Positions 17,425 through 26,697 of a stretch of 64,000 bases of DNA are shown piece after piece. Source of the stretch: Hellea sp039977295 (lineage in GTDB: Bacteria; Pseudomonadota; Alphaproteobacteria; Caulobacterales; Maricaulaceae); NCBI GenBank assembly GCA_039977295.1, contig JBDWDN010000012.1:1197065-1261064 (forward strand), given 5' to 3'. Position 1 is the first letter of the stretch. Every line of letters begins with the position of its first letter. The notes beneath the pieces were generated by a model that searched no databases, was not told the origin of the DNA, and was given only the letters and a program-made list of their open reading frames with translations. Made by a program: the position numbers and the translations under genes.

Positions 17425-18609
17425 ATGTCCTATTCAAAGTCTATTATCGATGATATTTTTGGCGGCATTCGCCCTGCCGCGCGGGCCCTTGATAAGGCCG
17501 CAACGACCATTCAAGGCTGGTATGATGCGGGGACAATCCCCCAGAAGCATTGGTCAGATGTTATTGAAATCGCTAAAGATTTTGACCACCACCTAACGCC
17601 TGATGATTTCTTCCCGTCCCAAGCGCCTGCCGCCTCATCATTCGGATATGCCTTTAAAAAATTACATTGCCTGTCCATTGATGACTTTCATCGCCCCGAC
17701 ATAGAAACGCTCTTATCGCTGGGGGAACATTACCTTGATTTGACTGTTCAGAAAAACCCTGACCGCGCCATCCTAAAGGGCAAAACACTGATTAATGTTT
17801 TTTTCGAGAACTCGACGCGGACAGAAAAAAGCTTTGAATTAGCGGGCAAACGCCTCGGCGCTGATGTCATCTCTATGCAAATCGCCAGTAGCTCCGTCAA
17901 GAAAGGCGAAACACTATTGGACACGGCCGCAACGCTCAACGCCATGAATCCTGATCTGCTTGTTGTGCGGCATGGCTCGTCTGGCGCGCCCGCTTTGCTC
18001 GCGCAAAAGGTGTCTTGCTCTGTCATCAATGCAGGTGACGGCATGCATGAACACCCGACGCAAGCCTTGCTGGATGCCCTCACCCTACGGCAGGCTTTTG
18101 ATGGTCAGATTGACGGGCTTCGTATTGCCATTTGCGGCGACATTTTGCATTCACGCGTGGCCCGTTCAAATGTCAAACTTCTCAATATGTTAGGCGCAGA
18201 AGTCCGCCTGATCGGCCCGCCGACCCTGCTGCCCACCGATGCCGATAAATGGGGCGTTGATATTTTTCATGATATGGAGACGGGGCTAAAGGGCTGCGAT
18301 GTTGTCATGATGCTGCGTCTACAGCTCGAGCGTATGAGCGGAGCGTTTGTACCGTCCAAGAGAGAATACTTCCATTTCCACGGCCTTGACCGCACTAAAC
18401 TCGCCTTCGCGAAAGAAGGCGCGCTCGTCATGCATCCGGGCCCGATGAATCGCGGCGTTGAGATAAGCTCAGATGTCGCGGACGACCCAGACATAAGCCT
18501 CATCACGCAACAAGTCGAAACAGGTGTCGCCATGCGCATGGGTATTCTTCACGCGCTCTCCGAAGCCCAAGACGCGGCCCAAATTCCGTCAAGGGAGATG
18601 AAACGATGA
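17425..18609 (+). CDS. pyrB: Aspartate carbamoyltransferase with fused N-terminal HTH domain
   Basis: Residues 75-394 form a normal ATCase: carbamoyl-phosphate loop ENSTRTEKSFE, VVRHGSSGAP, HEHPTQALLDALT, MMLRLQ and HPGPMNRGVEI. Residues 1-66 are extra. They read as a compact helix-turn-helix of the YdaS/'carph-isopro' kind common in alphaproteobacteria (IIDDIFGG..PAARALDK..TTIQGWYDAG.IP..HW, then LTPDDFF). The frame is open throughout, and no in-frame ATG, GTG or TTG lies between the HTH and the first ATCase strand, so a separate start is unlikely. Typical bacterial PyrB is 305-325 residues. Catalyses the first committed step of pyrimidine synthesis. Its 4-bp ATGA overlap with pyrC' suggests complex assembly. 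Confidence 0.9.
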   Translation: MSYSKSIIDDIFGGIRPAARALDKAATTIQGWYDAGTIPQKHWSDVIEIAKDFDHHLTPDDFFPSQAPAASSFGYAFKKLHCLSIDDFHRPDIETLLSLGEHYLDLTVQKNPDRAILKGKTLINVFFENSTRTEKSFELAGKRLGADVISMQIASSSVKKGETLLDTAATLNAMNPDLLVVRHGSSGAPALLAQKVSCSVINAGDGMHEHPTQALLDALTLRQAFDGQIDGLRIAICGDILHSRVARSNVKLLNMLGAEVRLIGPPTLLPTDADKWGVDIFHDMETGLKGCDVVMMLRLQLERMSGAFVPSKREYFHFHGLDRTKLAFAKEGALVMHPGPMNRGVEISSDVADDPDISLITQQVETGVAMRMGILHALSEAQDAAQIPSREMKR

Positions 18610-19880
18610 GCACGCTCTCTATTGTAAATGCCCGCATCATTGACCCGGCAACGGGATATGATGAGTTTGGCGCTATCCTCCTAGAAGATGGCCGCATCAC
18701 GGCATTTGGCCCAAATGTGGACGCTGAGGGCAACATCATCGACGCAGAAGGCCACATCTGCTGCCCTGGATTAATCGATATGCGCGTCTCAACTGGCGAG
18801 CCAGGGAGAGAGAACCGCGAGACGATTGCGACCGCGGCCGCTGCCGCGGCCGCAGGCGGCATTACCTCAATCGTGATTATGCCCGAGACAGACCCGGTCA
18901 TTGATGACATGGCGCTTGTGGATTATCTAACGCGCCGCGCCGAAACCGCGCCCGTCAACGTCTATGTCGCGGGCGCGCTTACTAAGGGTCTGGACGGAAA
19001 AACCCTCACTGAAATTGGCCTCATGTCCCAAGCCGGGGCTGTGATGTTTTCCAATGGCAAAGCCCCGATTGCCGACGCGCAGACAATGCGGCGCTTGCTC
19101 GCCTATTCCGCTAGCTTTAACGCCCTGATTGCCAATCGCGCCCTAGAGCCGTCCCTCTCCAAAGGCGCTGTCGCCCATGAGAGCGATCTTTCCGCTCGGC
19201 TCGGTTTGACAGGCGCGCCCTCTGCCGCCGAACGCATTATGGCCGAGCGCGACGTTGCCTTGGCCGAGCTGACGGGTGGGCGTTTGTTGATTGATATGAT
19301 TTCTTCGTCCGAGGCCCTAAGCGTCGTGCGCCGCGCGAAATCGCGCGATCTCGAAATCGCTTGCTCGGTGAGCATCAATCACCTAGCGCTCAATGAGGTT
19401 GATATTGGGGACTATCGCAGCTTTGCCAAACTCGACCCGCCCTTACGTGAAGAGAGCGACCGCTTGGCCTTATTAGAAGGCATAAATGACGGCACAATTG
19501 ACGTCATTGTCTCTAATCATGATCCCCGTCCTGCAGGTGAAAAGCGCCTGCCTTATGCTGAGGCCTCATCAGGCGCTGTCGGCCTCGAAACGCTACTCGC
19601 AGCAGGCCTCTCCCAAGTCGCAGATGGACGGCTCGATTTAATGGCCTTTCTAGCCGCTGTAACGTCAAACCCTGCGGCTCTTCTCGGGCTAGAGAGCGGA
19701 CGTATCGCAGAAGGCGCGCCTGCTGATCTGATCATTTTTAATCCTAATGCGCCGTGGGTCTGTGATAGTGATAAGGTGCTCTCGCGCTCCAAAAACACGC
19801 CGCTTGACGGACGGCGCATGACAGGCCGCAATATAAAGACGATCTGCCAAGGGCGAGTTGTCTTTGACTCCCGTCTCTAA
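18606..19880 (+). CDS. pyrC': Dihydroorotase-like protein, probably non-catalytic (PyrC')
   Basis: 424 residues with the amidohydrolase fold of type I dihydroorotases (HICCPGLIDMR..., SINHLALNE, GAVGLETLL, C-terminal PADLIIFNPN). The metal-binding H-x-H of active enzymes (normally D-x-H-V-H-x-R-E-P-G) is replaced by D-M-R-V-S-T-G-E-P-G, and the metal/acid site near the end reads S-N-H-D-P-R instead of T-D-H-A-P-H. By analogy with Pseudomonas PyrC', it is probably a structural partner needed for the PyrB holoenzyme, with an active PyrC elsewhere in the genome. The ATG overlaps the pyrB stop (ATGA). Confidence 0.88.
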   Translation: MSTLSIVNARIIDPATGYDEFGAILLEDGRITAFGPNVDAEGNIIDAEGHICCPGLIDMRVSTGEPGRENRETIATAAAAAAAGGITSIVIMPETDPVIDDMALVDYLTRRAETAPVNVYVAGALTKGLDGKTLTEIGLMSQAGAVMFSNGKAPIADAQTMRRLLAYSASFNALIANRALEPSLSKGAVAHESDLSARLGLTGAPSAAERIMAERDVALAELTGGRLLIDMISSSEALSVVRRAKSRDLEIACSVSINHLALNEVDIGDYRSFAKLDPPLREESDRLALLEGINDGTIDVIVSNHDPRPAGEKRLPYAEASSGAVGLETLLAAGLSQVADGRLDLMAFLAAVTSNPAALLGLESGRIAEGAPADLIIFNPNAPWVCDSDKVLSRSKNTPLDGRRMTGRNIKTICQGRVVFDSRL

Positions 19881-19898
19881 CCTCGCTAGGTTCTTATT

Positions 19899-20492
19899 AT
19901 GTTCTCAATGCCAATTCTCTACGCCCTCATTGGCGGTTATCTGCTAGGCTCTATTCCATTCGGCCTTTTGATAACCCGCGCGACAGGCCAAGGCGATATA
20001 CGTTCCATCGGCTCGGGTAATATCGGCGCGACTAATGTGCTCCGCACAGGGCGTAAGGACATCGCCCTTATCACGCTGATTTTAGATGCGGGTAAAGCCG
20101 GCGTAGCAGCGCTTCTCTTCAATCATTTTTTTGGCGCCCCTATCGGGCTCTTCGCGGGCGCAGCCGCTCTCATCGGGCATTGCTTTCCTGTCTGGCTAAA
20201 ATTTAAAGGCGGCAAAGGCGTCGCGACATTCTTTGGCTGCCTTCTGGCGACAGCTTGGCCCATCGGGCTGATTGCGGGGGCGGTTTGGCTAGTCTGCGCA
20301 TTTGTGACTCGCATTTCATCACTGTCAGCTCTCGCCGCCGCAGGCTCTGCGCCGCTCATCGCATTTATGATGGGCTATCCTAATGTTGCGATTATGGCCG
20401 CAGTCCTCGCCGTCATTATATATATTCGCCACGGCGAGAATATCGGCCGCATCATTAAAGGCACAGAATCCCGCATAGGTAAAAAGGGCTAA
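19899..20492 (+). CDS. plsY: Glycerol-3-phosphate acyltransferase PlsY
   Basis: Integral membrane enzyme that transfers acyl from acyl phosphate to glycerol 3-phosphate, the first step of phospholipid synthesis. Motifs: SIGSGNIGATNVLRTGRK and GHCFPVWLKFKGGKGVAT. Its 197 residues and about five hydrophobic segments fit the family. The stop TAA shares its last base with the dprA ATG (TAATG). Confidence 0.94.
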   Translation: MFSMPILYALIGGYLLGSIPFGLLITRATGQGDIRSIGSGNIGATNVLRTGRKDIALITLILDAGKAGVAALLFNHFFGAPIGLFAGAAALIGHCFPVWLKFKGGKGVATFFGCLLATAWPIGLIAGAVWLVCAFVTRISSLSALAAAGSAPLIAFMMGYPNVAIMAAVLAVIIYIRHGENIGRIIKGTESRIGKKG

Positions 20493-21604
20493 TGCACAAG
20501 GCTGAGCTTAGCTTTGCGGAAAAGCGGGATTGGCTACGCCTCTCCAGAACGCCGCGTGTCGGCCCCGTGGCCTTTCGTGATCTCCTCAGGCGTTATAAAA
20601 CGGCCGCAGCCGCCCTAGAGGCCCTGCCCTCGATTGTACGCCGTAAGGATGCTGTCATTCCGGCAGCCTCCGCCATTGAAGCAGAGATGGAACATGCTGA
20701 GCAGATGGGCATAAAAATCCTAGCCGCCTGTGAGCTAGATTATCCGGCTTACTTGCGCGCCGTAGACCCGCCCCCACCCCTGATCAGCGTATTGGGACGC
20801 ACAGACATTCTACACAAACCCTGCGCCGCCATTGTCGGCTCGCGCAATGCTTCAGCCATCGGACAGCGCTTTGCTCGCCAGATAGCGAATGAGCTAGGCG
20901 AGGAAGGCTATACAATCATATCAGGCCTCGCGCGCGGCATAGATGCCAGCGCCCATGCAGGCTCGCTTAGAACAGGCACAGCCGCCGTTCTGGGCGGCGG
21001 TGTTGACCATGTCTATCCCAGGCAAAATGCCGAGCTTTACAGCGCGATGCAGGAGCAAGGCGCGCTAATCTCCGAGAGCCCGCTAGGATACCGCGCCACA
21101 GCCCGTGACTTTCCGCGCCGCAACCGCATCATCTCTGGCCTCTCCATGGGCGTTATCGTGATAGAGGCCGCCGAACGCTCCGGCACCCTCATCACCGCTC
21201 GCTACGCCATGGAGCAAAACCGCGAAGTCATGGCCGCCCCAGGCTCCCCGCTCGACCCGCGCACAAAGGGCTGTAATCGACTCATTCAACAAGGCGCGGC
21301 GCTCATTGAAAATACGGACGACATTCTCGTATGCCTACAAGATATCCGCGCGCTAGGTGTGATGGAACCAGGTGAAGACTACACCCAAGCAGAATTTGAC
21401 TGGGCAGGCGCAGAGCAAGACATTGACCGTGCGCGTAAGGCGATAGCAAACCTGCTTTCCCCAACACCAACACCACGTGATGAGGTCATTCGGCTTAGCA
21501 GGTATTCAACGGCAGTGGCAACGGCGGCGCTGCTTGAGATGGAGCTTAATGGGGATGTTGTTGTTGAAGCTGATGGGGGTGTTGCTTTGGGGTTTGGGTT
21601 TTAG
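20492..21604 (+). CDS. dprA: DNA-processing protein DprA
   Basis: DprA (Smf) loads RecA on incoming single-stranded DNA during natural transformation. The Rossmann core is visible as AAIVGSRNAS, YTIISGLARGIDASAHAG, the FPRRNRIISGLS loop and GTLITARYAMEQNREVMAAPG. A C-terminal winged-helix (DprA_WH) region begins near residue 305. Length 370 residues. It is coupled to plsY by a one-base overlap. A TfoX/Sxy-domain gene occurs elsewhere in the window (33477), but no competence pilus genes are present. Confidence 0.93.
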   Translation: MHKAELSFAEKRDWLRLSRTPRVGPVAFRDLLRRYKTAAAALEALPSIVRRKDAVIPAASAIEAEMEHAEQMGIKILAACELDYPAYLRAVDPPPPLISVLGRTDILHKPCAAIVGSRNASAIGQRFARQIANELGEEGYTIISGLARGIDASAHAGSLRTGTAAVLGGGVDHVYPRQNAELYSAMQEQGALISESPLGYRATARDFPRRNRIISGLSMGVIVIEAAERSGTLITARYAMEQNREVMAAPGSPLDPRTKGCNRLIQQGAALIENTDDILVCLQDIRALGVMEPGEDYTQAEFDWAGAEQDIDRARKAIANLLSPTPTPRDEVIRLSRYSTAVATAALLEMELNGDVVVEADGGVALGFGF

Positions 21605-21605
21605 A

Positions 21606-21649
21606 GACGGCAGAGCGTTACCCCGCTCTACTAAAGCTCTATTGCCGTC
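21606..21649. other. Nested inverted repeat downstream of dprA
   Basis: Outer arms GACGGCA (21606-21612) and TGCCGTC (21643-21649) enclose inner arms AGAGCG (21612-21617) and CGCTCT (21624-21629). There is no T-run, so it is not a standard terminator; it could still end transcription or stabilise the 3' end. Confidence 0.4.
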
Positions 21650-21840
21650 CTGAGGCATGACTATCTGGCGGCTAAACCTTGGATTGGCGCTCAAACCTTG
21701 ACCAAGTTCGCCTTTAAATCCCTTCCACTGCGGGCCTATGGTTGACAATCCACCCCCCTTCGCCCAAATGAGCGCTGTTTTTATGACCCGCCGGACGGCC
21801 TTTTAGCCCTCCGGCGCTGCTACATTTGGAAGTCACAGGC

Positions 21841-24468
21841 ATGAATCTTGTCATCGTCGAATCGCCGGCTAAAGCTAAAACGATTGAGAAATATCTTGGT
21901 AAGGACTATAAAGTTCTTGCCAGTTTCGGTCATATTCGTGACCTTCCGAGTAAGAATGGCTCGGTTGATCCTGAGAATGATTTTGAGATGACGTGGGCTG
22001 TGGATACGCAGTCTAAGAAACGCGTCAAAGATATTGAGGACGCACTTCAAAAATCTGACAAGCTTATCCTCGCGACCGACCCGGATAGAGAGGGTGAAGC
22101 CATTTCATGGCATCTTCTCGACGTTTTAGCGAAAAAGAAGAAAAACAAACTCCAAGATAAAGAGATTGAGCGCGTCGTCTTCAACGCCATAACAAAAAAG
22201 TCCGTAACGGATGCCATCGCCAATCCCCGTCAGCTGGATATGGAATTGGTTGAAGCTTACCTCGCGCGCCGCGCGCTTGATTATTTGGTAGGCTTTACGC
22301 TCTCGCCTGTTTTGTGGCGCAAGCTCCCAGGCGCACGTTCAGCTGGACGTGTTCAGTCTGTGGCTCTTCGCCTGATTTGTGAGCGCGAAACCGAAGTTGA
22401 GAATTTTCAGAACCAAGAATATTGGTCGCTTGATGCGGTGATGAAGAATACAAAGGGCGGTGATTTTCCGGCGCGCCTTGTTTCGCTGAATGGTGAAAAG
22501 CTGAATAAATTCTCTCTCGCCAATGCTGAGGACGCGGCGAAAGCCAAGGCGGCTGTTGACGCGGCGGCGCTCTCTGTTGTGTCTGTTCAAGCCAAACCGC
22601 TGACGCGTAATCCGCAAGCGCCCTTTATGACATCAACATTGCAGCAAGAAGCCTCCCGCAAGCTGGGCTTCTCGGCCACGCAAACCATGCGAACCGCGCA
22701 AATGCTTTATGAAGGCGTGGATATTGGCGGGGAAACGACCGGCCTCATTACATATATGCGAACTGACGGTATCTCTATGATCGGCGAAGCGATTAGTGAT
22801 TGCCGCGCGACGATCAGCTCTGAATTTGGCGATGATTATCTGCCCGGCCAGCACCGCGTTTACAAAACCAAAGCCAAAAACGCGCAAGAGGCTCACGAAG
22901 CCATTCGCCCGACAAGTTTTGGCCGCACGCCAGATAGCCTTAAGCTCTCTGGCGATATGAAAAAGCTCTATGAGCTGATTTGGAAACGCGCCATGTCCTC
23001 GCAAATGGCCTCCGCCAAGCTTGAACGCACGACCATTGAGATGGCCGATAATGATAATAAAGTGGGCCTTCGCGCGACGGGCCAAGTCATCCGCTTTGAT
23101 GGTTTTTTAAAGCTCTATGAAGAGACAAAACCTAAGACAGAAGACGAAGAAAATGACAGCAACGCAACGCTTGCGCCTGTTGTGGCAGGCGACAAAGTTG
23201 ACGCGACCAAAGTCAATACAGAGCAGCATTTCACGCAGCCTCCGCCGCGCTATTCCGAGGCCAGCCTCGTCAAGCGCATGGAAGAGCTCGGCATTGGCCG
23301 TCCGTCAACCTACGCCTCTATTCTGAAAGTATTGCAAGACCGTGGATATGTTGAGCTTGAAAAGCGCCGCTTTACGCCTGTCGATAAAGGCCGGATGCTG
23401 ATTGCGTTTCTCGAAAACTTCTTCGGTAAATATGTTCAGTATAATTACACCGCCGACCTTGAAGAACGCCTTGATAAGGTTTCCGCCGGTGATCTGGAGT
23501 GGAAGAAACTTCTCCATGATTTCTGGAACGAGTTTTCGGCCTCTGTTGACGAAACCAAAGATTTGCGCGTTACCCACGTTCTTGACGCGCTCAATGACGC
23601 TCTGCGCCCCCTTGTCTTCCCAGACAAAGAAGACGGGTCTGACCCGCGCAAATGCACAAGCTGTGATGATGGTCAGCTGAGCTTGAAGCTGGGTAAGTTC
23701 GGCGCTTTTGTCGGATGCTCAAACTATCCAGAGTGTAAGTTCACGCGTCCTTTTGGCGGCGATGACGCAGATGCTCCTGCTGAGGACAAAATCTTGGGCG
23801 AGCATCCCGAGACGGGCAAAGAGATTGTCCTCAAGACGGGACGTTTCGGCCCCTATGTCGAAATGGAAACTGAGAAAAAACCCAAGCGTACGAGCCTGCC
23901 TAAAACATGGCCCTATGATCTTATGGACCTTGAAAAAGGCCTGATGCTTATCAATCTTCCGCGCAAAATCGGCTCTCATCCCGATGATGGCAATCAGATC
24001 ATTACGGCATTAGGACGCTTTGGCCCCTATATTAAGCACAATACGACCTATGTGAGCTTAAAAGACCCAGATGAGATGTTTACAGTGGGCATGAATGATG
24101 CGGTCTCTCGCATTGCCGATAAAATTGCCAATCCTGGGCGTGGGCGCAGCGGCGGGACTGTTGTCAAAGACCTCGGCAAACATCCAGAGGATGAAAAACC
24201 CGTTCAAATTATGTCTGGCCGCTACGGTCCCTATGTGAAGTATGAGAAGGTCAACGCGACGCTTCCCAAAGGCACGGAGCCGACTGAGGTGACGATGGAA
24301 ATGGCGCTAGAATACATCGCCGCAAAAATCGCAAAGGGGCCAGCTAAGAAAAAACGCAAAGCCCCCGCTAAAAAGAAAAAGCCTGCAGCCAAGAAAAAGC
24401 CTGCAGCCAAGAAAAAACCTGCCGCTAAAAAGAAACCTGCTGCAAAAAAGCCCGCAGCTAAGAAATAG
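21841..24468 (+). CDS. topA: DNA topoisomerase I
   Basis: Type IA topoisomerase relaxing negative supercoils. TOPRIM motifs NLVIVESPAKAKTIEKYLG and ATDPDREGEAISWHL, the catalytic Tyr in GLITYMRTDG, and RPSTYASI are present. One C-terminal zinc finger (CTSC ... CSNYPEC, near residues 600-640) and several GRFGPYV-type repeats follow, then a tail of about 40 residues rich in Lys, Ala and Pro. ATG 21841 (GGAAG upstream) fits the conserved N-terminus; a frame from 21826 adds five residues. Length 875. Confidence 0.96.
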   Translation: MNLVIVESPAKAKTIEKYLGKDYKVLASFGHIRDLPSKNGSVDPENDFEMTWAVDTQSKKRVKDIEDALQKSDKLILATDPDREGEAISWHLLDVLAKKKKNKLQDKEIERVVFNAITKKSVTDAIANPRQLDMELVEAYLARRALDYLVGFTLSPVLWRKLPGARSAGRVQSVALRLICERETEVENFQNQEYWSLDAVMKNTKGGDFPARLVSLNGEKLNKFSLANAEDAAKAKAAVDAAALSVVSVQAKPLTRNPQAPFMTSTLQQEASRKLGFSATQTMRTAQMLYEGVDIGGETTGLITYMRTDGISMIGEAISDCRATISSEFGDDYLPGQHRVYKTKAKNAQEAHEAIRPTSFGRTPDSLKLSGDMKKLYELIWKRAMSSQMASAKLERTTIEMADNDNKVGLRATGQVIRFDGFLKLYEETKPKTEDEENDSNATLAPVVAGDKVDATKVNTEQHFTQPPPRYSEASLVKRMEELGIGRPSTYASILKVLQDRGYVELEKRRFTPVDKGRMLIAFLENFFGKYVQYNYTADLEERLDKVSAGDLEWKKLLHDFWNEFSASVDETKDLRVTHVLDALNDALRPLVFPDKEDGSDPRKCTSCDDGQLSLKLGKFGAFVGCSNYPECKFTRPFGGDDADAPAEDKILGEHPETGKEIVLKTGRFGPYVEMETEKKPKRTSLPKTWPYDLMDLEKGLMLINLPRKIGSHPDDGNQIITALGRFGPYIKHNTTYVSLKDPDEMFTVGMNDAVSRIADKIANPGRGRSGGTVVKDLGKHPEDEKPVQIMSGRYGPYVKYEKVNATLPKGTEPTEVTMEMALEYIAAKIAKGPAKKKRKAPAKKKKPAAKKKPAAKKKPAAKKKPAAKKPAAKK
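24352..24465 (+). repeat. Low-complexity Lys/Ala/Pro tail repeat of topA
   Basis: Imperfect tandem copies of an about 18-bp unit (AAGAAAAAGCCTGCAGCC), encoding K-K-K-P-A-A. They form a strongly basic, probably disordered C-terminal tail, known in many actinobacterial and alphaproteobacterial TopA proteins as a DNA- or RNA-polymerase-interacting extension. Confidence 0.8.
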
Positions 24469-24483
24469 GTCTATAGTCACATC

Positions 24484-26697
24484 ATGGAATTGAGTCGCGA
24501 CAGCATCTTAAAAGCCGTCAGCGGCCAGCCTGATAGGTATGATAATAAAGCCTTAGCGCGCCATTTAGGCGTGAAGGGTGAAGATCGCCGGGTTTTGCGT
24601 CAATTGCTGCGCGAGATGGTCGAAGACGGGGCTCTTAAGAAATCCAAGAATAAAACATTCCGAGAGGCTGATGACCTACCCGGCGTTATGGTGATCAGAG
24701 TTACGGGGCTGGATGAGCACGGCGATATGGTCGGTGAGCCTGAGATTTGGAAACAAGACGGCCCTGCCCCGAAAGTGGTTGTCCGCGAAGGTCCTGTCTC
24801 CAAGAAGGCCAGAGGCCACGCTGCTGCAACGGTAGGCGTTGGATCTCGTGCTTTGTGCCGCATCTCTAAAAAGAACGGGATGGTTATCGCGCAGGTTATG
24901 AAACGCCTCGGCGCAGGCCCCACGAAAAGCCTTGGTATTTTGCATCAAGGCGGGCGCGGCTGGCGCATTCAGCCGGTCGATAAAAAAACGCGCCATGAAT
25001 ACAAAGCCGTTAAAGTGCCTGAAAGTTCAAAGGATAATGATCTCGTTTGGTTTCAATCCACCCGCCGCAACCAAGGCGATTTGCGCCTGGCTGAGATTGT
25101 TGAAACGATTGGCTCTGCCGATGGCGGCAAAGCTGCCTCGCTCATCTCGCTTTACCAGCATGAGATACCGCTCGGCTTTCCTGATGAAGTCATTGCGGAC
25201 GCCAAAGCGCTTAAACTGCCTAAACTCTCTAAGTACCGCGAAGACTTACGCCATCTTCCGCTCGTCACGATTGACCCGGTGGATGCCAAAGACTTTGATG
25301 ATGCAATCACCGCCGCGCCGACTAAGAATGGCGGCTGGGACGTCTGGGTGGCTATTGCGGATGTCGCCGCTTTTGTAACACCCGACAGTCCGCTTGACCG
25401 TACGGCCCGTGATAAAGGCAATTCTGTTTACCTGCCTGACCGCGTTGAACCGATGCTCCCCCATGAGCTCTCATCCGACCTTTGTTCGCTGCGTCCAAAT
25501 GAGGACCGCGCCTGTATGGCGGTCAATATGTTCTTTGATAAGGACGGCGTGAAACGCTCTCACAAATTTCACCGCGGCATCATGCGCTCCAAAGCAAGGC
25601 TTACATATGCTCAGGCGCAAGAAGCTTTCACTGGCAATCCCGGCAAGGCAGCCGAGCCTGTTGTCGATATTCTAAAGGATGTTTTCAGCGCCTATAAAGC
25701 GCTGCGTAAAGCCCGTAATGAACGCGCGCCTCTGGCTATCGAACTGCCCGAACGGCGTGTTCACGTGAATGATAAAGGCGAAGTCACAGAGATCACAATA
25801 CGCGACCGCTTTGACGCGCATAAGCTTGTCGAAGAATTTATGGTCCAAGCCAATGTGGCCGCAGCAGAGGCTTTGGGAGCGAAAGGGGTCACGACTATTG
25901 TCCGCGTTCATGAACCGCCATCCCGTGATAAATTGCAGGGTCTGTCAGATTTTCTTCCCGCATTGGGCTTAAAATTTTCCTTAGGCGAAGGGGTCAGCAC
26001 GCGCCGCCTTAATAGGCTTTTAAAACAAGCCGAAGAAAAAGGCCTGTCTGAAACGGTTGGCATGTCCGTCCTGCGCAGCCAGAGCCAAGCGATTTACGAC
26101 CCTGATCCCAAAGGGCACTTCGGCCTAAACCTGACCCATTACGCACATTTTACCTCGCCCATACGGCGTTACGCAGACCTCATTGTCCACCGCGCTTTGA
26201 TAGAGACTTTTCAATTGGGCGAAGACGGCACAACCCCGTCAGAAGCCTCGCGACTGAAAGAGATAAGCGAGCATATTTCAGGAACAGAGCGCCGCGCCAT
26301 GAAGGCAGAACGCGATTCCAAAGACCGTTATATTGCGGCTTTCCTTGAAAAACGTGTTGGGGCGGTTTTTGACGCGCGCATCACAGGCGTGACGAATTTT
26401 GGTCTCTTTATCACATTGGACGAAACAGGCGCGGACGGCCTTATTCCCTCGCGTAGTTTGGGACGCGAATATTACGTTTTTGATGAGAAACGCAAAGCCT
26501 TGATTGGATCAGATAGTGGCGGAACATTCCGCTTTGGGCGGCAAATCAAGGTCAAACTTGTCGAGGCAACGCCCGTAACAGGCGGCCTTATCTTTGATAT
26601 CCTGTCCAAGCCTGAACCCGGTAAGAAGCCGCCTCGCAATGCCCATCGCGGCGGCTCAAGCCGTCCAGCTGGCCGGCGCGGGAAACGCCGCAGGTGA
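24484..26697 (+). CDS. rnr: Ribonuclease R
   Basis: Processive 3'-5' exoribonuclease for structured RNA. An N-terminal winged-helix region (about 1-75) is followed by cold-shock-like domains, the RNB catalytic core with the metal-binding aspartates in IDPVDAKDFDDAI, a conserved TSPIRRYADLIVHRAL motif, an S1 domain (FDARITGVTNFGLFITL) and a basic Arg/Lys/Gly tail. Length 737 residues. It starts 16 bp after topA and overlaps the downstream NUDIX gene by GTGA. Confidence 0.95.
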   Translation: MELSRDSILKAVSGQPDRYDNKALARHLGVKGEDRRVLRQLLREMVEDGALKKSKNKTFREADDLPGVMVIRVTGLDEHGDMVGEPEIWKQDGPAPKVVVREGPVSKKARGHAAATVGVGSRALCRISKKNGMVIAQVMKRLGAGPTKSLGILHQGGRGWRIQPVDKKTRHEYKAVKVPESSKDNDLVWFQSTRRNQGDLRLAEIVETIGSADGGKAASLISLYQHEIPLGFPDEVIADAKALKLPKLSKYREDLRHLPLVTIDPVDAKDFDDAITAAPTKNGGWDVWVAIADVAAFVTPDSPLDRTARDKGNSVYLPDRVEPMLPHELSSDLCSLRPNEDRACMAVNMFFDKDGVKRSHKFHRGIMRSKARLTYAQAQEAFTGNPGKAAEPVVDILKDVFSAYKALRKARNERAPLAIELPERRVHVNDKGEVTEITIRDRFDAHKLVEEFMVQANVAAAEALGAKGVTTIVRVHEPPSRDKLQGLSDFLPALGLKFSLGEGVSTRRLNRLLKQAEEKGLSETVGMSVLRSQSQAIYDPDPKGHFGLNLTHYAHFTSPIRRYADLIVHRALIETFQLGEDGTTPSEASRLKEISEHISGTERRAMKAERDSKDRYIAAFLEKRVGAVFDARITGVTNFGLFITLDETGADGLIPSRSLGREYYVFDEKRKALIGSDSGGTFRFGRQIKVKLVEATPVTGGLIFDILSKPEPGKKPPRNAHRGGSSRPAGRRGKRRR

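Noticed and set aside
24352..24465. Possible transposon or microsatellite in topA
   Set aside because: It is in frame, encodes a basic Lys/Ala/Pro tail and is a known type of TopA extension.
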